Shown piece after piece: positions 27,064-35,944 of a stretch of DNA of 64,000 nt. Below the pieces are notes generated by a model, which was given only the letters and a program-made list of their open reading frames with translations, made no database searches and was not told the origin of the DNA. The stretch lies in NCBI RefSeq assembly GCF_000425465.1, contig NZ_AUDM01000007.1, positions 119,016-183,015 of the forward strand. The letters are read 5' to 3'. The translations under genes were made by a program, and so were the position numbers. The stretch comes from Flavobacterium filum DSM 17961 (GTDB taxonomy: Bacteria; Bacteroidota; Bacteroidia; Flavobacteriales; Flavobacteriaceae). Position 1 is the stretch's first letter; every line of letters begins with the position of its first letter.

Positions 27064-27097
27064 AAAAAAACCGCTCAATTTAATATTGAACGGTTTA
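27064..27097 (-). terminator. Rho-independent terminator after lpdA
   Basis: On the minus strand a stem AACCG.. / ..CGGTT around CAATATTAAATTG, with a T-run corresponding to the plus-strand A-run 27064-27070, just beyond the lpdA stop. Confidence 0.75.
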
Positions 27098-27117
27098 CAT
27101 TTTATTTTAATAGTAAT

Positions 27118-28506
27118 TTACAAATGAATCACCTCACCATATGCATCTGCCACAGCTTCCATAACCGCTTCACTCATCGTTGGGTGAGGGTGGATGGCTT
27201 TTAAGATTTCGTGACCTGTTGTTTCTAATTTACGAGCTACTACGGCTTCGGCAATCATATCGGTTACGCCGGCACCAATCATGTGGCAACCTAACCATTC
27301 GCCATATTTGGCATCAAAAATTACTTTTACAAAACCATCCGGAGTACCGGCCGCTTTTGCTTTTCCGGAAGCGGTAAATGGAAATTTACCTACTTTAATT
27401 TCGTATCCTTTTTCTTTCGCTTGTTTTTCAGTTAAACCAACGGATGCAATCTCAGGTGTAGCATAGGTACAACCCGGAACGTTTCCATAATCAATTGGTT
27501 CTACGTGATGTCCAGCAATTTTTTCAACACACAAAATTCCTTCTGCAGACGCAACGTGAGCCAAAGCTTGTCCGGGAGTAACATCTCCAATGGCATAGTA
27601 TCCGGGAATATTGGTTTGATAGTAATCGTTTACTAAAATTTTATCTCTGTCAGTAGCAATACCCACTTCCTCTAATCCGATGTTTTCAATATTTGTTTTG
27701 ATACCTACTGCAGATAACAAAATATCAGCTTCTAACACTTCTTCGCCTTTTGCTGTTTTTACAAATGCTTTTACTCCATTTCCACTAGTGTCAATTCGTT
27801 CAACAGAAGAATTAGTCATAATAGAAATTCCGGATTTTTTTAACGAACGCTCAAATTGTTTTGATACATCTTCATCTTCCACCGGAACGATGTTAGGCAT
27901 GAATTCAACAATAGTTACTTCCGTTCCCATTGCATTATAAAAACTGGCAAACTCAACACCAATAGCACCTGAACCCACCACAATCATTTTCTTTGGTTGT
28001 TCCGGTAAGGTCATGGCTTGACGATAGCCAATTACTTTTTTACCATCTTGTGGAAGATTAGGCAACTCACGTGAACGAGCACCGGTAGCAATGATAATAT
28101 GATCTGCACTGTATTCTGTTACTTTTCCATCTGCCGCAGTAACATCTATTTTTTTACCCGGTTTTATTTTTCCAAAACCTTCAATCACATCAATTTTATT
28201 CTTTTTCATTAGGAATTGAACGCCTTTGCTCATCCCGTCTGCCACTCCACGGCTACGGTTGATTACCGCTCCAAAATCTTTGTCAAAGTCTTTTACGGTC
28301 AATCCATAATCGGATGCGTGTTTTAGGTACTCAAATACTTGTGCAGATTTTAAAAGGGCTTTTGTTGGGATACAACCCCAATTTAAACAAACGCCACCTA
28401 AATTTTCTTTTTCAATAACGGCTACTTTAAAGCCTAACTGTGAAGCACGAATGGCTGTTACATAACCACCGGGACCACTACCTAAAACAATAATATCGTA
28501 TTTCAT
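27118..28506 (-). CDS. lpdA: Dihydrolipoyl dehydrogenase (E3)
   Basis: A 462-residue FAD enzyme that reoxidises dihydrolipoamide in 2-oxoacid dehydrogenase complexes. It has the FAD motif IIVLGSGPGGYVTAIRA at the N-terminus, the redox-active pair Cys40/Cys45 (GGVCLNWGCIPTKAL), the NAD-binding motif MIVVGSGAIGVEFASFYNAMG, and the C-terminal His-Glu dyad in AIHPHPTMSEAV. No E1 or E2 genes are adjacent. It ends in a terminator, and a dispersed inverted repeat separates its 5' end from the ABC exporter gene. Confidence 0.97.
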   Translation of the reverse strand: MKYDIIVLGSGPGGYVTAIRASQLGFKVAVIEKENLGGVCLNWGCIPTKALLKSAQVFEYLKHASDYGLTVKDFDKDFGAVINRSRGVADGMSKGVQFLMKKNKIDVIEGFGKIKPGKKIDVTAADGKVTEYSADHIIIATGARSRELPNLPQDGKKVIGYRQAMTLPEQPKKMIVVGSGAIGVEFASFYNAMGTEVTIVEFMPNIVPVEDEDVSKQFERSLKKSGISIMTNSSVERIDTSGNGVKAFVKTAKGEEVLEADILLSAVGIKTNIENIGLEEVGIATDRDKILVNDYYQTNIPGYYAIGDVTPGQALAHVASAEGILCVEKIAGHHVEPIDYGNVPGCTYATPEIASVGLTEKQAKEKGYEIKVGKFPFTASGKAKAAGTPDGFVKVIFDAKYGEWLGCHMIGAGVTDMIAEAVVARKLETTGHEILKAIHPHPTMSEAVMEAVADAYGEVIHL

Positions 28507-28582
28507 TATGAAGGGATTTTTCGTAATTAATTGAGTGCGAAAATAAGGATTTATTATGTCTTTTAAAAGTTTTTTTTATTCA

Positions 28583-28644
28583 GTTGTCTGTTGACTGTTG
28601 TCAGTTATCAGTTATCAGTTTTCAGATAACCGACAACAGACAAC
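28583..28644. repeat. Inverted repeat related to the 14939-14979 element
   Basis: Arms GTTGTCTGTTG (28583-28593) and CAACAGACAAC (28634-28644) surround a loop with repeated CAGTTATCAG units. It shares the GTTGTC-GGTT/ATCAG vocabulary of the element after the OsmC gene. It lies between the lpdA start and the stop codon of the ABC transporter. Confidence 0.65.
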
Positions 28645-28650
28645 CGCCAA

Positions 28651-30396
28651 CTATTCATTCACAAACTGTGCATCATACAAATTTTTATACACGCCATTTT
28701 CTTTATTAACCAAATCAGCATGCTTTCCTTGTTCAACGATTTTACCTTTATCCATCACAATAATTTTATCGGCATTGATAACGGTGGCTAATCGATGTGC
28801 AATAACAATAGAGGTTCTTCCTTTGGTGATTTTTTCAGTGGCTTGTTGAATCAATTCTTCCGAATAGCTATCAATGGAAGAGGTAGCCTCATCCAATATT
28901 AAAATACTCGGATTACTTACATACGCTCGTAAAAATGCAATCAATTGTCGTTGACCCGAAGAAAGCATTACACCGCGTTCTTTTACATTATAATCATAAC
29001 CATTCGGGAGACTCATGATAAAATCATGGACACCAATTTTTTGTGCGGCAGTAATAACATCTTCTCGAGAAATAGATGGATTGTCTAAAGTGATGTTGTT
29101 TAAAATGGTATCGGCAAACAAAAATACATCTTGCAAAACTACCGCAATTTGCTTGCGTAAACTCTTCAATTCAAAGCTCTTGATGTCTTTTCCATCAATG
29201 GATATGGTACCACTCTGAATTTCGTAAAATCGATTCAATAAATTGATAATCGTTGATTTTCCGGCTCCGGTAGAACCCACAATAGCTATGGTTTCACCCG
29301 GATTTACTTCTAAATTAATGCCTTTGATGATTTCTTCTCCATCAATATAACTGAAATGCACATTTTGAAACGATAGTTTACCATCAAAATGAGGAGCAAT
29401 TTCTGTCCCGTCTTGTTGTACTTGGTCTTCAATATCTAAAATATGAAAAACTCGATTGGCAGCAATCATTCCCATTTGCATTTCATTGAATTTATCAGCG
29501 ATTTGACGAAGTGGATTGAATAACATTCCAATCAACATGGTATAAGTAAATAAATCTCCAAAAGAAGTAGTAGTATCGCCTTCTACCAAGGATAAACCAC
29601 CAAAGTAAATTACCAATGCAAGTGTTAGATATGTAACCAAATCCGCAATAGGGAAGAAAATAGAGTTATACCAAACGGTTTTAATCCACGCTTTGTTGTG
29701 TTTGTCGTTGATTTCCTTGAATTTTTCATATTCAATTTGCTCACGCGAAAAGAGTTGCACTATTTTCATGCCGGTCACACGTTCTTGAACAAAAGTATTC
29801 AAGTTAGCTACTTGTGTTCGCACTTCTTCAAAAGCGACCTTCATTTTCAATTGAAAAATTCGAGTGGCATAAATCAAAATCGGCATGGCTAAAATGGCTA
29901 TCCAAGAGAGTTTCCAATTCATGAAAAACATGACGATAATTACGGCAACCATTTTCATTAAGTCACTTATAATCATAAATAAACCTTGACTGAAAATCCG
30001 TGCAATGGCTTCAATATCAGATACGGAACGCGTCACCAATTGTCCAACCGGAGAATTGTCGTAGTATTTCATTTTGAATCGCAACATGTGTTGGAAGAGT
30101 TTCACACGAATATCCCGCACAATATCCTGTCCCAACCAATTGGCCCAGTAGACAAAGTAAAATTGTGAAAGTACCTCCATTAACAAAATGAATCCCATTA
30201 GGAGGATATATACTAAAAGTCCTTCTTTGTCTTGTGTTTGAATATAATCATCCACCGTTTTTTTAAGCAAATAGGGGCGAAGTGCAGCAAAAACAGACAG
30301 CCCAATAGCCCAAATAATTACCCCTCTAAACAGCCATTGATAAGGTTTAGTGTAGATTAAAATCCGTTTGAAGAGTTTGGTGTCAAATGCTTTCAT
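28651..30396 (-). CDS. ABC transporter, fused permease and ATPase (exporter type)
   Basis: A 581-residue half-transporter of the MsbA/MdlB type. The membrane domain spans about 1-310 with six helices (ILIYTKPYQWLFRGVIIWAIG, GLLVYILLMGFILLMEVLS and others). The nucleotide-binding domain has Walker A GSTGAGKST, signature LSSGQRQL, Walker B ILILDEATS and the H-loop in IVIAHRLAT. It would work as a homodimer or heterodimer exporting a lipid or drug. The start overlaps the end of truA by 4 bases, so the two genes are translated together. Substrate unknown. Confidence 0.9.
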   Translation of the reverse strand: MKAFDTKLFKRILIYTKPYQWLFRGVIIWAIGLSVFAALRPYLLKKTVDDYIQTQDKEGLLVYILLMGFILLMEVLSQFYFVYWANWLGQDIVRDIRVKLFQHMLRFKMKYYDNSPVGQLVTRSVSDIEAIARIFSQGLFMIISDLMKMVAVIIVMFFMNWKLSWIAILAMPILIYATRIFQLKMKVAFEEVRTQVANLNTFVQERVTGMKIVQLFSREQIEYEKFKEINDKHNKAWIKTVWYNSIFFPIADLVTYLTLALVIYFGGLSLVEGDTTTSFGDLFTYTMLIGMLFNPLRQIADKFNEMQMGMIAANRVFHILDIEDQVQQDGTEIAPHFDGKLSFQNVHFSYIDGEEIIKGINLEVNPGETIAIVGSTGAGKSTIINLLNRFYEIQSGTISIDGKDIKSFELKSLRKQIAVVLQDVFLFADTILNNITLDNPSISREDVITAAQKIGVHDFIMSLPNGYDYNVKERGVMLSSGQRQLIAFLRAYVSNPSILILDEATSSIDSYSEELIQQATEKITKGRTSIVIAHRLATVINADKIIVMDKGKIVEQGKHADLVNKENGVYKNLYDAQFVNE

Positions 30397-31133
30397 TCGG
30401 TTGGGTAGGGGTATTTAATTTCGGTTAAATATAATCCGTGAGCTGGGACTGAAAATCCTGCCTGACCACGGTTTTTACTGGCAATAATATGATGTAATTG
30501 TTTCGGTTCAATTTTTCCTTGACCGATATTTATCATGGTGCCAACGATGGCTCTGACCATGTTTCGCAAAAAACGATCGGCAGTAATGGTAAATACCAAT
30601 GCATTTCCATTTTGTTGCCAATAAGCGTTTTTTATTTTGCAATTAAAGGTAAACACATCGGTGTTGACTTTTGAAAAACATTCAAAATCGGTGTATTCCT
30701 TTAAAATAGATGCTGCTTCGTTCATTTTTTCAATCGATAACGGATAATGATGGTACCAACTCAACTCATGAATAAACGCATCTTTTGTGGTATGAATATG
30801 GTATTCATATGTGCGTTCTGTGGCATCAAAACGAGCGTGAGCCTCATCATGAACGGCAAATATGGAATAAATTACAATGTCTTTGGGTAAAAATGAATTG
30901 AGTTTTGGCAATAAAATAGCAGCATCAATTTGTTCTTCCATATCAAAATGAGCGAACATTTCTTTGGCATGAACACCAGCATCGGTACGTCCTGCGGCTA
31001 CCAGTTCAATTTTTAGTTTAAGCAACAACGACAAACCTTTTTCTAAGGTTTCTTGTACGGAAGTAGCGTTGGGTTGCGATTGCCAACCGTGGTAATGGGT
31101 TCCGTTGTAAGCTAATTTGATAAAATACCTCAT
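30393..31133 (-). CDS. truA: tRNA pseudouridine synthase A
   Basis: A 246-residue enzyme that converts U38-U40 in the anticodon arm of tRNAs. The catalytic aspartate is Asp51 in AAGRTDAGVHA. Other typical segments are YNGTHYHGWQSQP near the N-terminus and FLRNMVRAIVGTMINIGQGK in the C-terminal half. The length is the family length. A TATCTTTG box lies 11 bases upstream of the ATG. It is the first gene of a two-gene unit with the ABC exporter. Confidence 0.96.
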   Translation of the reverse strand: MRYFIKLAYNGTHYHGWQSQPNATSVQETLEKGLSLLLKLKIELVAAGRTDAGVHAKEMFAHFDMEEQIDAAILLPKLNSFLPKDIVIYSIFAVHDEAHARFDATERTYEYHIHTTKDAFIHELSWYHHYPLSIEKMNEAASILKEYTDFECFSKVNTDVFTFNCKIKNAYWQQNGNALVFTITADRFLRNMVRAIVGTMINIGQGKIEPKQLHHIIASKNRGQAGFSVPAHGLYLTEIKYPYPTE

Positions 31134-31144
31134 ATTTCCATTCG

Positions 31145-31152
31145 CAAAGATA
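31145..31152 (-). promoter_or_regulatory. -7 box TATCTTTG for truA
   Basis: Exact TAnnTTTG on the minus strand, 11 bases before the truA ATG; no clear -33 TTG. Confidence 0.5.
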
Positions 31153-31206
31153 ATTGAATTGAATGGGTTATGAATTGGAAAGAATATAATTTTAGGTTAA
31201 TTTTTA

Positions 31207-31680
31207 TTATTGATGATGATAAGGTTCATTTCGTAAAATGGTGAAACCTCTATACAATTGTTCGATAAAAAACAATCGAACCATTTGATGCGAAAAAGTC
31301 ATTTTTGATAGGGAGATTTTCTGCTGAGCTTTTTGATATACCGCCTCCGAAAAGCCATATGGTCCGCCAATCACATAAACCAATGTTTTGACGCCGGCAT
31401 TCATTTTCTTTTGTAATTCTTCCGAAAATTCAACACTGCTGAATGATTTCCCGTTTTCATCCAACAAAATTAAAAAATCAGTTGGCGAGAGCTTTTGTAA
31501 AATCAATTCTCCTTCTTTTTCCTTTTGTTGTTGCTCACTTAAGTTTTTAGCATTTTTGATATCAGGAATAATTTCCAATTCAAATTTAATGTAAAACGAC
31601 AATCGCTTTTGGTATTCGTCCATCAACGCTTGTAGATTTTTTTGGTCTGTTTTACCAATGGCGATTAATTTGATATTCAT
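31207..31680 (-). CDS. rlmH: 23S rRNA (pseudouridine1915-N3)-methyltransferase
   Basis: A 157-residue SPOUT-class methyltransferase. The knotted SAM-binding region is visible in LILLDENGKSFSSVEFSEELQKK and YVIGGPYGFSEAVYQKAQ, with the C-terminal HQMVRLFFIEQLYRGFTILRNEPYHHQ, a strong family signature ending in YHHQ. The ATG at 31680 is chosen. The frame is open to a TTG at 31698, but that TTG lies within a TAACTTTG promoter box. The next gene downstream on the same strand is truA; each has its own promoter box. Confidence 0.96.
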   Translation of the reverse strand: MNIKLIAIGKTDQKNLQALMDEYQKRLSFYIKFELEIIPDIKNAKNLSEQQQKEKEGELILQKLSPTDFLILLDENGKSFSSVEFSEELQKKMNAGVKTLVYVIGGPYGFSEAVYQKAQQKISLSKMTFSHQMVRLFFIEQLYRGFTILRNEPYHHQ

Positions 31681-31695
31681 GGTGCTCTTTTGAGG

Positions 31696-31703
31696 CAAAG
31701 TTA
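31696..31703 (-). promoter_or_regulatory. -7 box TAACTTTG for rlmH
   Basis: Exact TAnnTTTG on the minus strand, 15 bases before the rlmH ATG at 31680; it covers the alternative TTG start. Confidence 0.55.
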
Positions 31704-31798
31704 TTTTTATTTTCGATGGGAATAGTTTTTAGGGTAAAAAATAAAAATTTCTGCAGACAGAAGCACATTTCCGAATTGATTAGGAGAATTGATAAATA

Positions 31799-34447
31799 TT
31801 ATAATTTATAGCGAATTCCGAATTGAAAAATTCTTGGAAGTATAAATGTAGTTTGTTCTGAAATGAGAAAATCAGAGAAAGTATTTAGATTTTTTGATTT
31901 GTTATTTAAAAGATTGGACACTAGGAATTCAAACCCAAAAGGACTGTTTTTCTTTTGATAAGTTATTGAAGCATTCGCTATTTCAAAAAAAGTATTTGGA
32001 TTGGTGAAATTCAAATTGGTAAATGCTTCATAATCGGCTTTTAAAGTGAAATTCTTAATGATTTCATGATCAAAACCAGCCGAAAATTGATTGGTTTCAA
32101 ATTTGGATGAAGTGATTCCGCTAAATGTGTTAAAACCTTTATTAAAACCAACTTTTACAAAAGGCCATTTTTTATGAGCAGTACGCAATTCTACTCCAAT
32201 TGTTTGATTTTTTCTCGAATTAGCCGTTTCGATTCCGTTGACTTCTTGAATGTAATCAAACCATGATAAAGAGGTGTTTAAACGCAAATTAAAGCGATAA
32301 ATCTTTTTGCTTATTGAACCACCTACTCTGAAATTGGTTTCCGGATTATCGGTTAAAATTGGCAAAGTAAACTGATTAATGCCGTCTAATTGAACAATAT
32401 TTCGAATGGTTTTTACTTTTTTATTCCAATTGGCATAAGCATTGACAATCAAACCACGATACATACTCATTTTAGAATAATTAAGTATTGCCGAATGATA
32501 ACGCTCATTATTCAACAAAGCATTTCCACGAAAAACGGAGTTGTAATTTTGAAGTGTAAATCGTTCTGCTAATTGTGAAGCTTCTGGAAATTGATTCACT
32601 AAACGGTAATTAAATCGTAGTGTTTCAGATTGATTAAATTCAAATTCGCTGTTAAATTGGGGTTGAAGTAAAAACGTTGAATGATTTATGTCCTCTTCAA
32701 ATTGCTTGGTTTTCAACTGGTACCAATGTCCGTAAATTCCGGGCTTATTGGTCCATTTTCCAATTTTAAATTTATATTCAATTCCGATAAAAGCATCATT
32801 CAAACGGTAATCGATGTCATTTCCAAAACCATTTTCGGCAAAATCGTTGATTGTTCCGTTGGATAAAAATTGTCTTTCGGAGGTTTGTAAAGCAGTGGTT
32901 CCAAAATTATTTCCAACATTCGTATAAATGTGGTTGAAATTATTCAAAATCCAATAATGTTTAAATAAGGCATCAATTGAATTGGATTTTACCTTTTTTA
33001 ATTGAGCAATTTGATAGTTTTCATCTTCATCCAACGGAATTAATCCGGCTAAAAAGGGTTGATTGGTTAACCATTGATTTTGAGGAACATTATTTTCAAA
33101 AGCGTGATTGACTACTAAGGTTGTGGTATGATTTTTTGAAATGGATTTATGCCATTCGATATATTGTTTTACCGACGAATTATCTGCTTCACGCAACGTT
33201 TCAAATGTATTTTGATTGGTAGATGATACCGAATTGAGCAACGAAAAAGCATCATTTGCACTTGATTGGTATTGTGCGTTGTAATACCATTTTTCGTCTT
33301 TGCTTGGTGTATAATCCAGTTTTACATTTCCAAGACCGAGCAATGAGCGATTGTTGCCATTTTGTGTTCGGGTTTCGAGCGTTTCGGTTTGAAGGTATTC
33401 TAACGCTGTTTCGTTTTGTGTTGCGGTAAACAATTTTGAAAACAAAGCAAAACCGGAAACATCCAACTTTGTTGAAAGTTCGTGACTAAAATTCAACGCG
33501 GCAAATTGTGATTTATTTTCAACTAAATCTTTGTTTTCTGAGGTAAAAGAATAGAGATTGGTAAACGATTTTCTGCCGGAAATAAAGCTACTTACTCCGC
33601 CTTGAAAACGCATTAAATCTTGAAAAGTAAAAGTTTGTTTTCCGATGTTGTTGATATCGCCAATAAAACTCAAATTGGTTTTAGGGGAATAATAAAACAA
33701 AGCGGCATGCAATAGATGATAGGAATCGTTTCCGGCACCGGCTTCTACATCGCCAAAGACAAATTTCTTTTTGTCTTCTTTGAGTTTGATGTTCATGGCC
33801 AAATCTTCGGAATCGGAAACTTGCTTAAGGAAACCTACTTCGTTGAAATTGTCGATTACTTCTACTTTATCCACAGCATCGGCAGGAATATTTTCGACTC
33901 CTAACTTGGTTCCACCTCCAAAAAAGGATTTGTTTTCTACTAAAAATTTGGTAACTCTTTTTCCTTGAACGGTTACGCCACCATCTTTATCAACTTCAAC
34001 ACCAGGTAATTTTTCGAGTTGTTCTTTAAGTTTTCGTTCGTTACCACTGGCAAAAGCTTTTACATCATACACCAACGTATCTTTTTTGATGATGATAGGT
34101 TCATATTTGTGGTTGATGATGACTTCTTTTAGATCTATTCCGGTGGGTTTGAGTTTGAAATCATGGGTTTTGATTTCGGAATTTGGTTCATAAACAATAC
34201 TTTCTTCAACAAATCCAATATAGGAAACCTTTATTTCATAGCGAACGTCTTTTTCTAATTCAAGTTTGTATCTCCCTTTATTATCTGCGATTGCAAATTT
34301 TATGGATGCGTTTTGTTGTAGAGGTTTGGCAATGACGTTGGCACTTTCAAGGGGATTGTTTAGGGTGTCTGATATTGTACCGCTAAATGTTTGAGAAAAA
34401 ACGAGTTGTGAATAGAGTGTAAAAATAATCAAGAATAAAAATTTCAT
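31799..34447 (-). CDS. TonB-dependent receptor-like outer-membrane barrel with carboxypeptidase-regulatory-like domain
   Basis: An 882-residue outer-membrane protein. The signal peptide is MKFLFLIIFTLYSQLVFSQ. A carboxypeptidase-D regulatory-like domain at about 20-110 (FSGTISDTLNNPLESANVIAKPL, YEIKVSYIGFVEESI) is followed by a plug-like region (GNERKLKEQLEKLPGVEVDKDGGVTVQGKRVTKFLVENKSFFGGGTK) and a long beta barrel ending IFQFGIRYKL. It belongs to the outer-membrane beta-barrel group often paired with GLPGLI proteins. Its ATG overlaps the stop of the GLPGLI gene by one base. It is the intact receptor of the duplicated cassette; a 50-codon relic of a second copy is at 35720-35872. Confidence 0.88.
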   Translation of the reverse strand: MKFLFLIIFTLYSQLVFSQTFSGTISDTLNNPLESANVIAKPLQQNASIKFAIADNKGRYKLELEKDVRYEIKVSYIGFVEESIVYEPNSEIKTHDFKLKPTGIDLKEVIINHKYEPIIIKKDTLVYDVKAFASGNERKLKEQLEKLPGVEVDKDGGVTVQGKRVTKFLVENKSFFGGGTKLGVENIPADAVDKVEVIDNFNEVGFLKQVSDSEDLAMNIKLKEDKKKFVFGDVEAGAGNDSYHLLHAALFYYSPKTNLSFIGDINNIGKQTFTFQDLMRFQGGVSSFISGRKSFTNLYSFTSENKDLVENKSQFAALNFSHELSTKLDVSGFALFSKLFTATQNETALEYLQTETLETRTQNGNNRSLLGLGNVKLDYTPSKDEKWYYNAQYQSSANDAFSLLNSVSSTNQNTFETLREADNSSVKQYIEWHKSISKNHTTTLVVNHAFENNVPQNQWLTNQPFLAGLIPLDEDENYQIAQLKKVKSNSIDALFKHYWILNNFNHIYTNVGNNFGTTALQTSERQFLSNGTINDFAENGFGNDIDYRLNDAFIGIEYKFKIGKWTNKPGIYGHWYQLKTKQFEEDINHSTFLLQPQFNSEFEFNQSETLRFNYRLVNQFPEASQLAERFTLQNYNSVFRGNALLNNERYHSAILNYSKMSMYRGLIVNAYANWNKKVKTIRNIVQLDGINQFTLPILTDNPETNFRVGGSISKKIYRFNLRLNTSLSWFDYIQEVNGIETANSRKNQTIGVELRTAHKKWPFVKVGFNKGFNTFSGITSSKFETNQFSAGFDHEIIKNFTLKADYEAFTNLNFTNPNTFFEIANASITYQKKNSPFGFEFLVSNLLNNKSKNLNTFSDFLISEQTTFILPRIFQFGIRYKL

Positions 34448-35169
34448 TAATTTTTAAAATTTTCTGTTATTTTATTTAAATATTTTTTGAACTCATCCTC
34501 TGTCATCAAATTACCATTTGGTTTTTTTATTTTTGACAATTCATTTTCTTTGGGATTCAAATTAATCCTATCTAAATAGTAGCTAAACTTTTTATCATGA
34601 AGAACCAATATTAATCCTGGAAGTGAATTATGATTTTTTGGACCAAACTGATAAGGTAATGAAGGAGTAAACCAAGCTGTAATTTCATTTTCAAAAGTAC
34701 CAAAAGAATTAGTAATCTTTTCAGTTTTTAGAGCCTTAAAACATAAATATCCATCAATTTCTTTTTGTTCAGTTGTTATTTTCCATTGAGCTGATGATGG
34801 ATTTGTTTTTATTAAAAAACGTTGACCCATTATACTTTTTTCTTGAATTAGAATATCTTCATTTAAATCCAAATAATGGTCACCACCACTAATTAAACCT
34901 TTAATTATAGATTTGTTTATTTTAGTATTATCTGAGTAAACTTTATCCTCTAGTTCAAAAAAAGACTCTTTTCCTTTAAAAATTAAAACAAAATTAACTT
35001 GCTCTAAATCTTTAAATATAAGATCATCAATCTTTTCTATTTCACTCTTTTTTTCATCTTTTTTATCGCAAGTATTACATACAACTTTGTAAGTAATTAC
35101 ACCTTCATTTCGATTTTGAGAAATTGAATGTAATGTAAATAGTAATAATAAATAAAAGATTTTTTTCAT
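34447..35169 (-). CDS. GLPGLI family protein (copy 1)
   Basis: A 240-residue exported protein of the GLPGLI family (TIGR01200), named for the motif seen here as NSLPGLILVL in the C-terminal half. The start is the ATG at 35169 (MKKIFYLLLLFTLHSISQ signal peptide); an upstream in-frame start at 35208 would sit in the hairpin. Other family features are SAQWKITTEQKEIDGYLCFKALKTEK and EITAWFTPSLPYQFGP. Cysteine pair VCNTCDKKDEKK near residue 32 is not in copy 2. It is coupled to the downstream receptor by a TAATG overlap. The biochemical function is unknown. Confidence 0.88.
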   Translation of the reverse strand: MKKIFYLLLLFTLHSISQNRNEGVITYKVVCNTCDKKDEKKSEIEKIDDLIFKDLEQVNFVLIFKGKESFFELEDKVYSDNTKINKSIIKGLISGGDHYLDLNEDILIQEKSIMGQRFLIKTNPSSAQWKITTEQKEIDGYLCFKALKTEKITNSFGTFENEITAWFTPSLPYQFGPKNHNSLPGLILVLHDKKFSYYLDRINLNPKENELSKIKKPNGNLMTEDEFKKYLNKITENFKN

Positions 35170-35182
35170 TTCATTAAAATTT

Positions 35183-35212
35183 AATTGTGGGCTTAAATTT
35201 AAGCCCACAATT
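35183..35212 (-). promoter_or_regulatory. 30-bp perfect palindrome between small secreted gene and GLPGLI copy 1
   Basis: A perfect 15-bp-arm palindrome whose core is GTGGGCTTAAATTTAAGCCCAC. It starts 4 bases beyond the small-protein stop and ends 14 bases before the GLPGLI start. It lacks a strong T-run in the minus-strand direction, so partial termination or 3'-end protection of the small-gene mRNA is more likely than full termination. A different hairpin occupies the same place in copy 2. Confidence 0.75.
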
Positions 35213-35215
35213 TAG

Positions 35216-35488
35216 TTATAATCTAACATCAGCCAATGTCCAACCTAAACAAATAGCTTCGGAAATATTCATATAAATTATAGCCTCCTCCTCAGTATGC
35301 CCAGCAGTTAATGATTGATAGTAAGTGGCTATACCTCTCAAAAAACATCCTTCATTACTGTTGTCTTTTTGAATTTCTGATTCTTCAAGAACTACCGTAT
35401 TAATATTCTCGTCAATAAAAATAGTATTCCCCATACTACTCACCGAAAACGCCATCATTGCGATAGCACTAATCATAAATTTTTTCAT
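35216..35488 (-). CDS. Small secreted protein with C-X31-C spacing (copy 1)
   Basis: A 90-residue protein I do not recognise. It has a signal peptide (MKKFMISAIAMMAFSVSSMG), an acidic spacer, and a helical domain starting NEGCFLRGIATYYQSLTAGH and ending ISEAICLGWTLADVRL. The two cysteines are 31 residues apart. The copy at 36739-37020 has the same spacing and the positions T-Y, G and A conserved between them. The mature protein is about 70 residues. It precedes GLPGLI and receptor genes, which suggests a secreted partner or ligand of that system. Confidence 0.72.
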   Translation of the reverse strand: MKKFMISAIAMMAFSVSSMGNTIFIDENINTVVLEESEIQKDNSNEGCFLRGIATYYQSLTAGHTEEEAIIYMNISEAICLGWTLADVRL

Positions 35489-35690
35489 TTTTTTAAAATT
35501 TAAAGTTAAAACTAATTTTTTGGTTAACCGACATAAAAGTGCAAAAAAAAAAAAAATGATTCTTACAACTTTTTCTTATAAATTAACAATTATTTAACTT
35601 TAATAGTAGTACAAATAGATTTTTGTTAAATATTTATTCATTTGAAAATCAGTATAAAAAAATTATATCTTACAAAATAATTTAAGATTC
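35489..35690. repeat. About 200-bp direct repeat, copy A (leader of small secreted gene 1)
   Basis: The sequence upstream of the small secreted gene is nearly identical to 37021-37215, upstream of copy 2. Shared landmarks in order are AAATTTAAAGTTAAAACTAA, GGTTAACCG, a poly-A tract, GATTCTTACAACTTTTTC and CAATTATTTAACTTTAAT, then GAAAATCAGTATA. It must contain the promoter and leader of each cassette. The identity marks the boundary of a tandem duplication and is higher than that of the genes that follow. Confidence 0.85.
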
Positions 35691-35719
35691 TAAATATATG
35701 ACGTTCTTATTTGCTATTA

Positions 35720-35872
35720 TTATGATTTTAAATTTGCTTTTTCTTGTAAGGGTTTAGCAATTACGTTGGCATTTTCGAGAGGATTGTTGAGGGTATCGGA
35801 AACTGTTCCCGATAATGATTGGGAGAAAATAAATTTAGTTATTAATAAAAAAAAAATACTTGTAATTTTCAT
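35720..35872 (-). pseudogene. Truncated TonB-dependent-receptor relic (50 codons)
   Basis: The minus strand from an ATG at 35872 encodes a signal peptide (MKITSIFFLLITKFIFSQ) and then SLSGTVSDTLNNPLENANVI plus AKPLQEKANLKS before a stop. It aligns without gaps to the first 48 residues of the receptor at 31799-34447 (SGTISDTLNNPLESANVIAKPLQQN) and then ends abruptly; over 830 codons are missing. It stands exactly where the receptor gene should be in cassette 2, after the GLPGLI gene, so it is a deletion relic. It may still be translated as a short exported peptide. Confidence 0.85.
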
Positions 35873-35944
35873 TTAATGATTAAATAGTCTTGGTATAAGA
35901 TTAAACCATCAGATAGATACTGACTTTATTTAAATTTTTACGAG

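Noticed and set aside
31681..31698. TTG start for rlmH
   Set aside because: It lies inside the -7 promoter box; the ATG at 31680 gives the family N-terminus MNIKLIAIGK.
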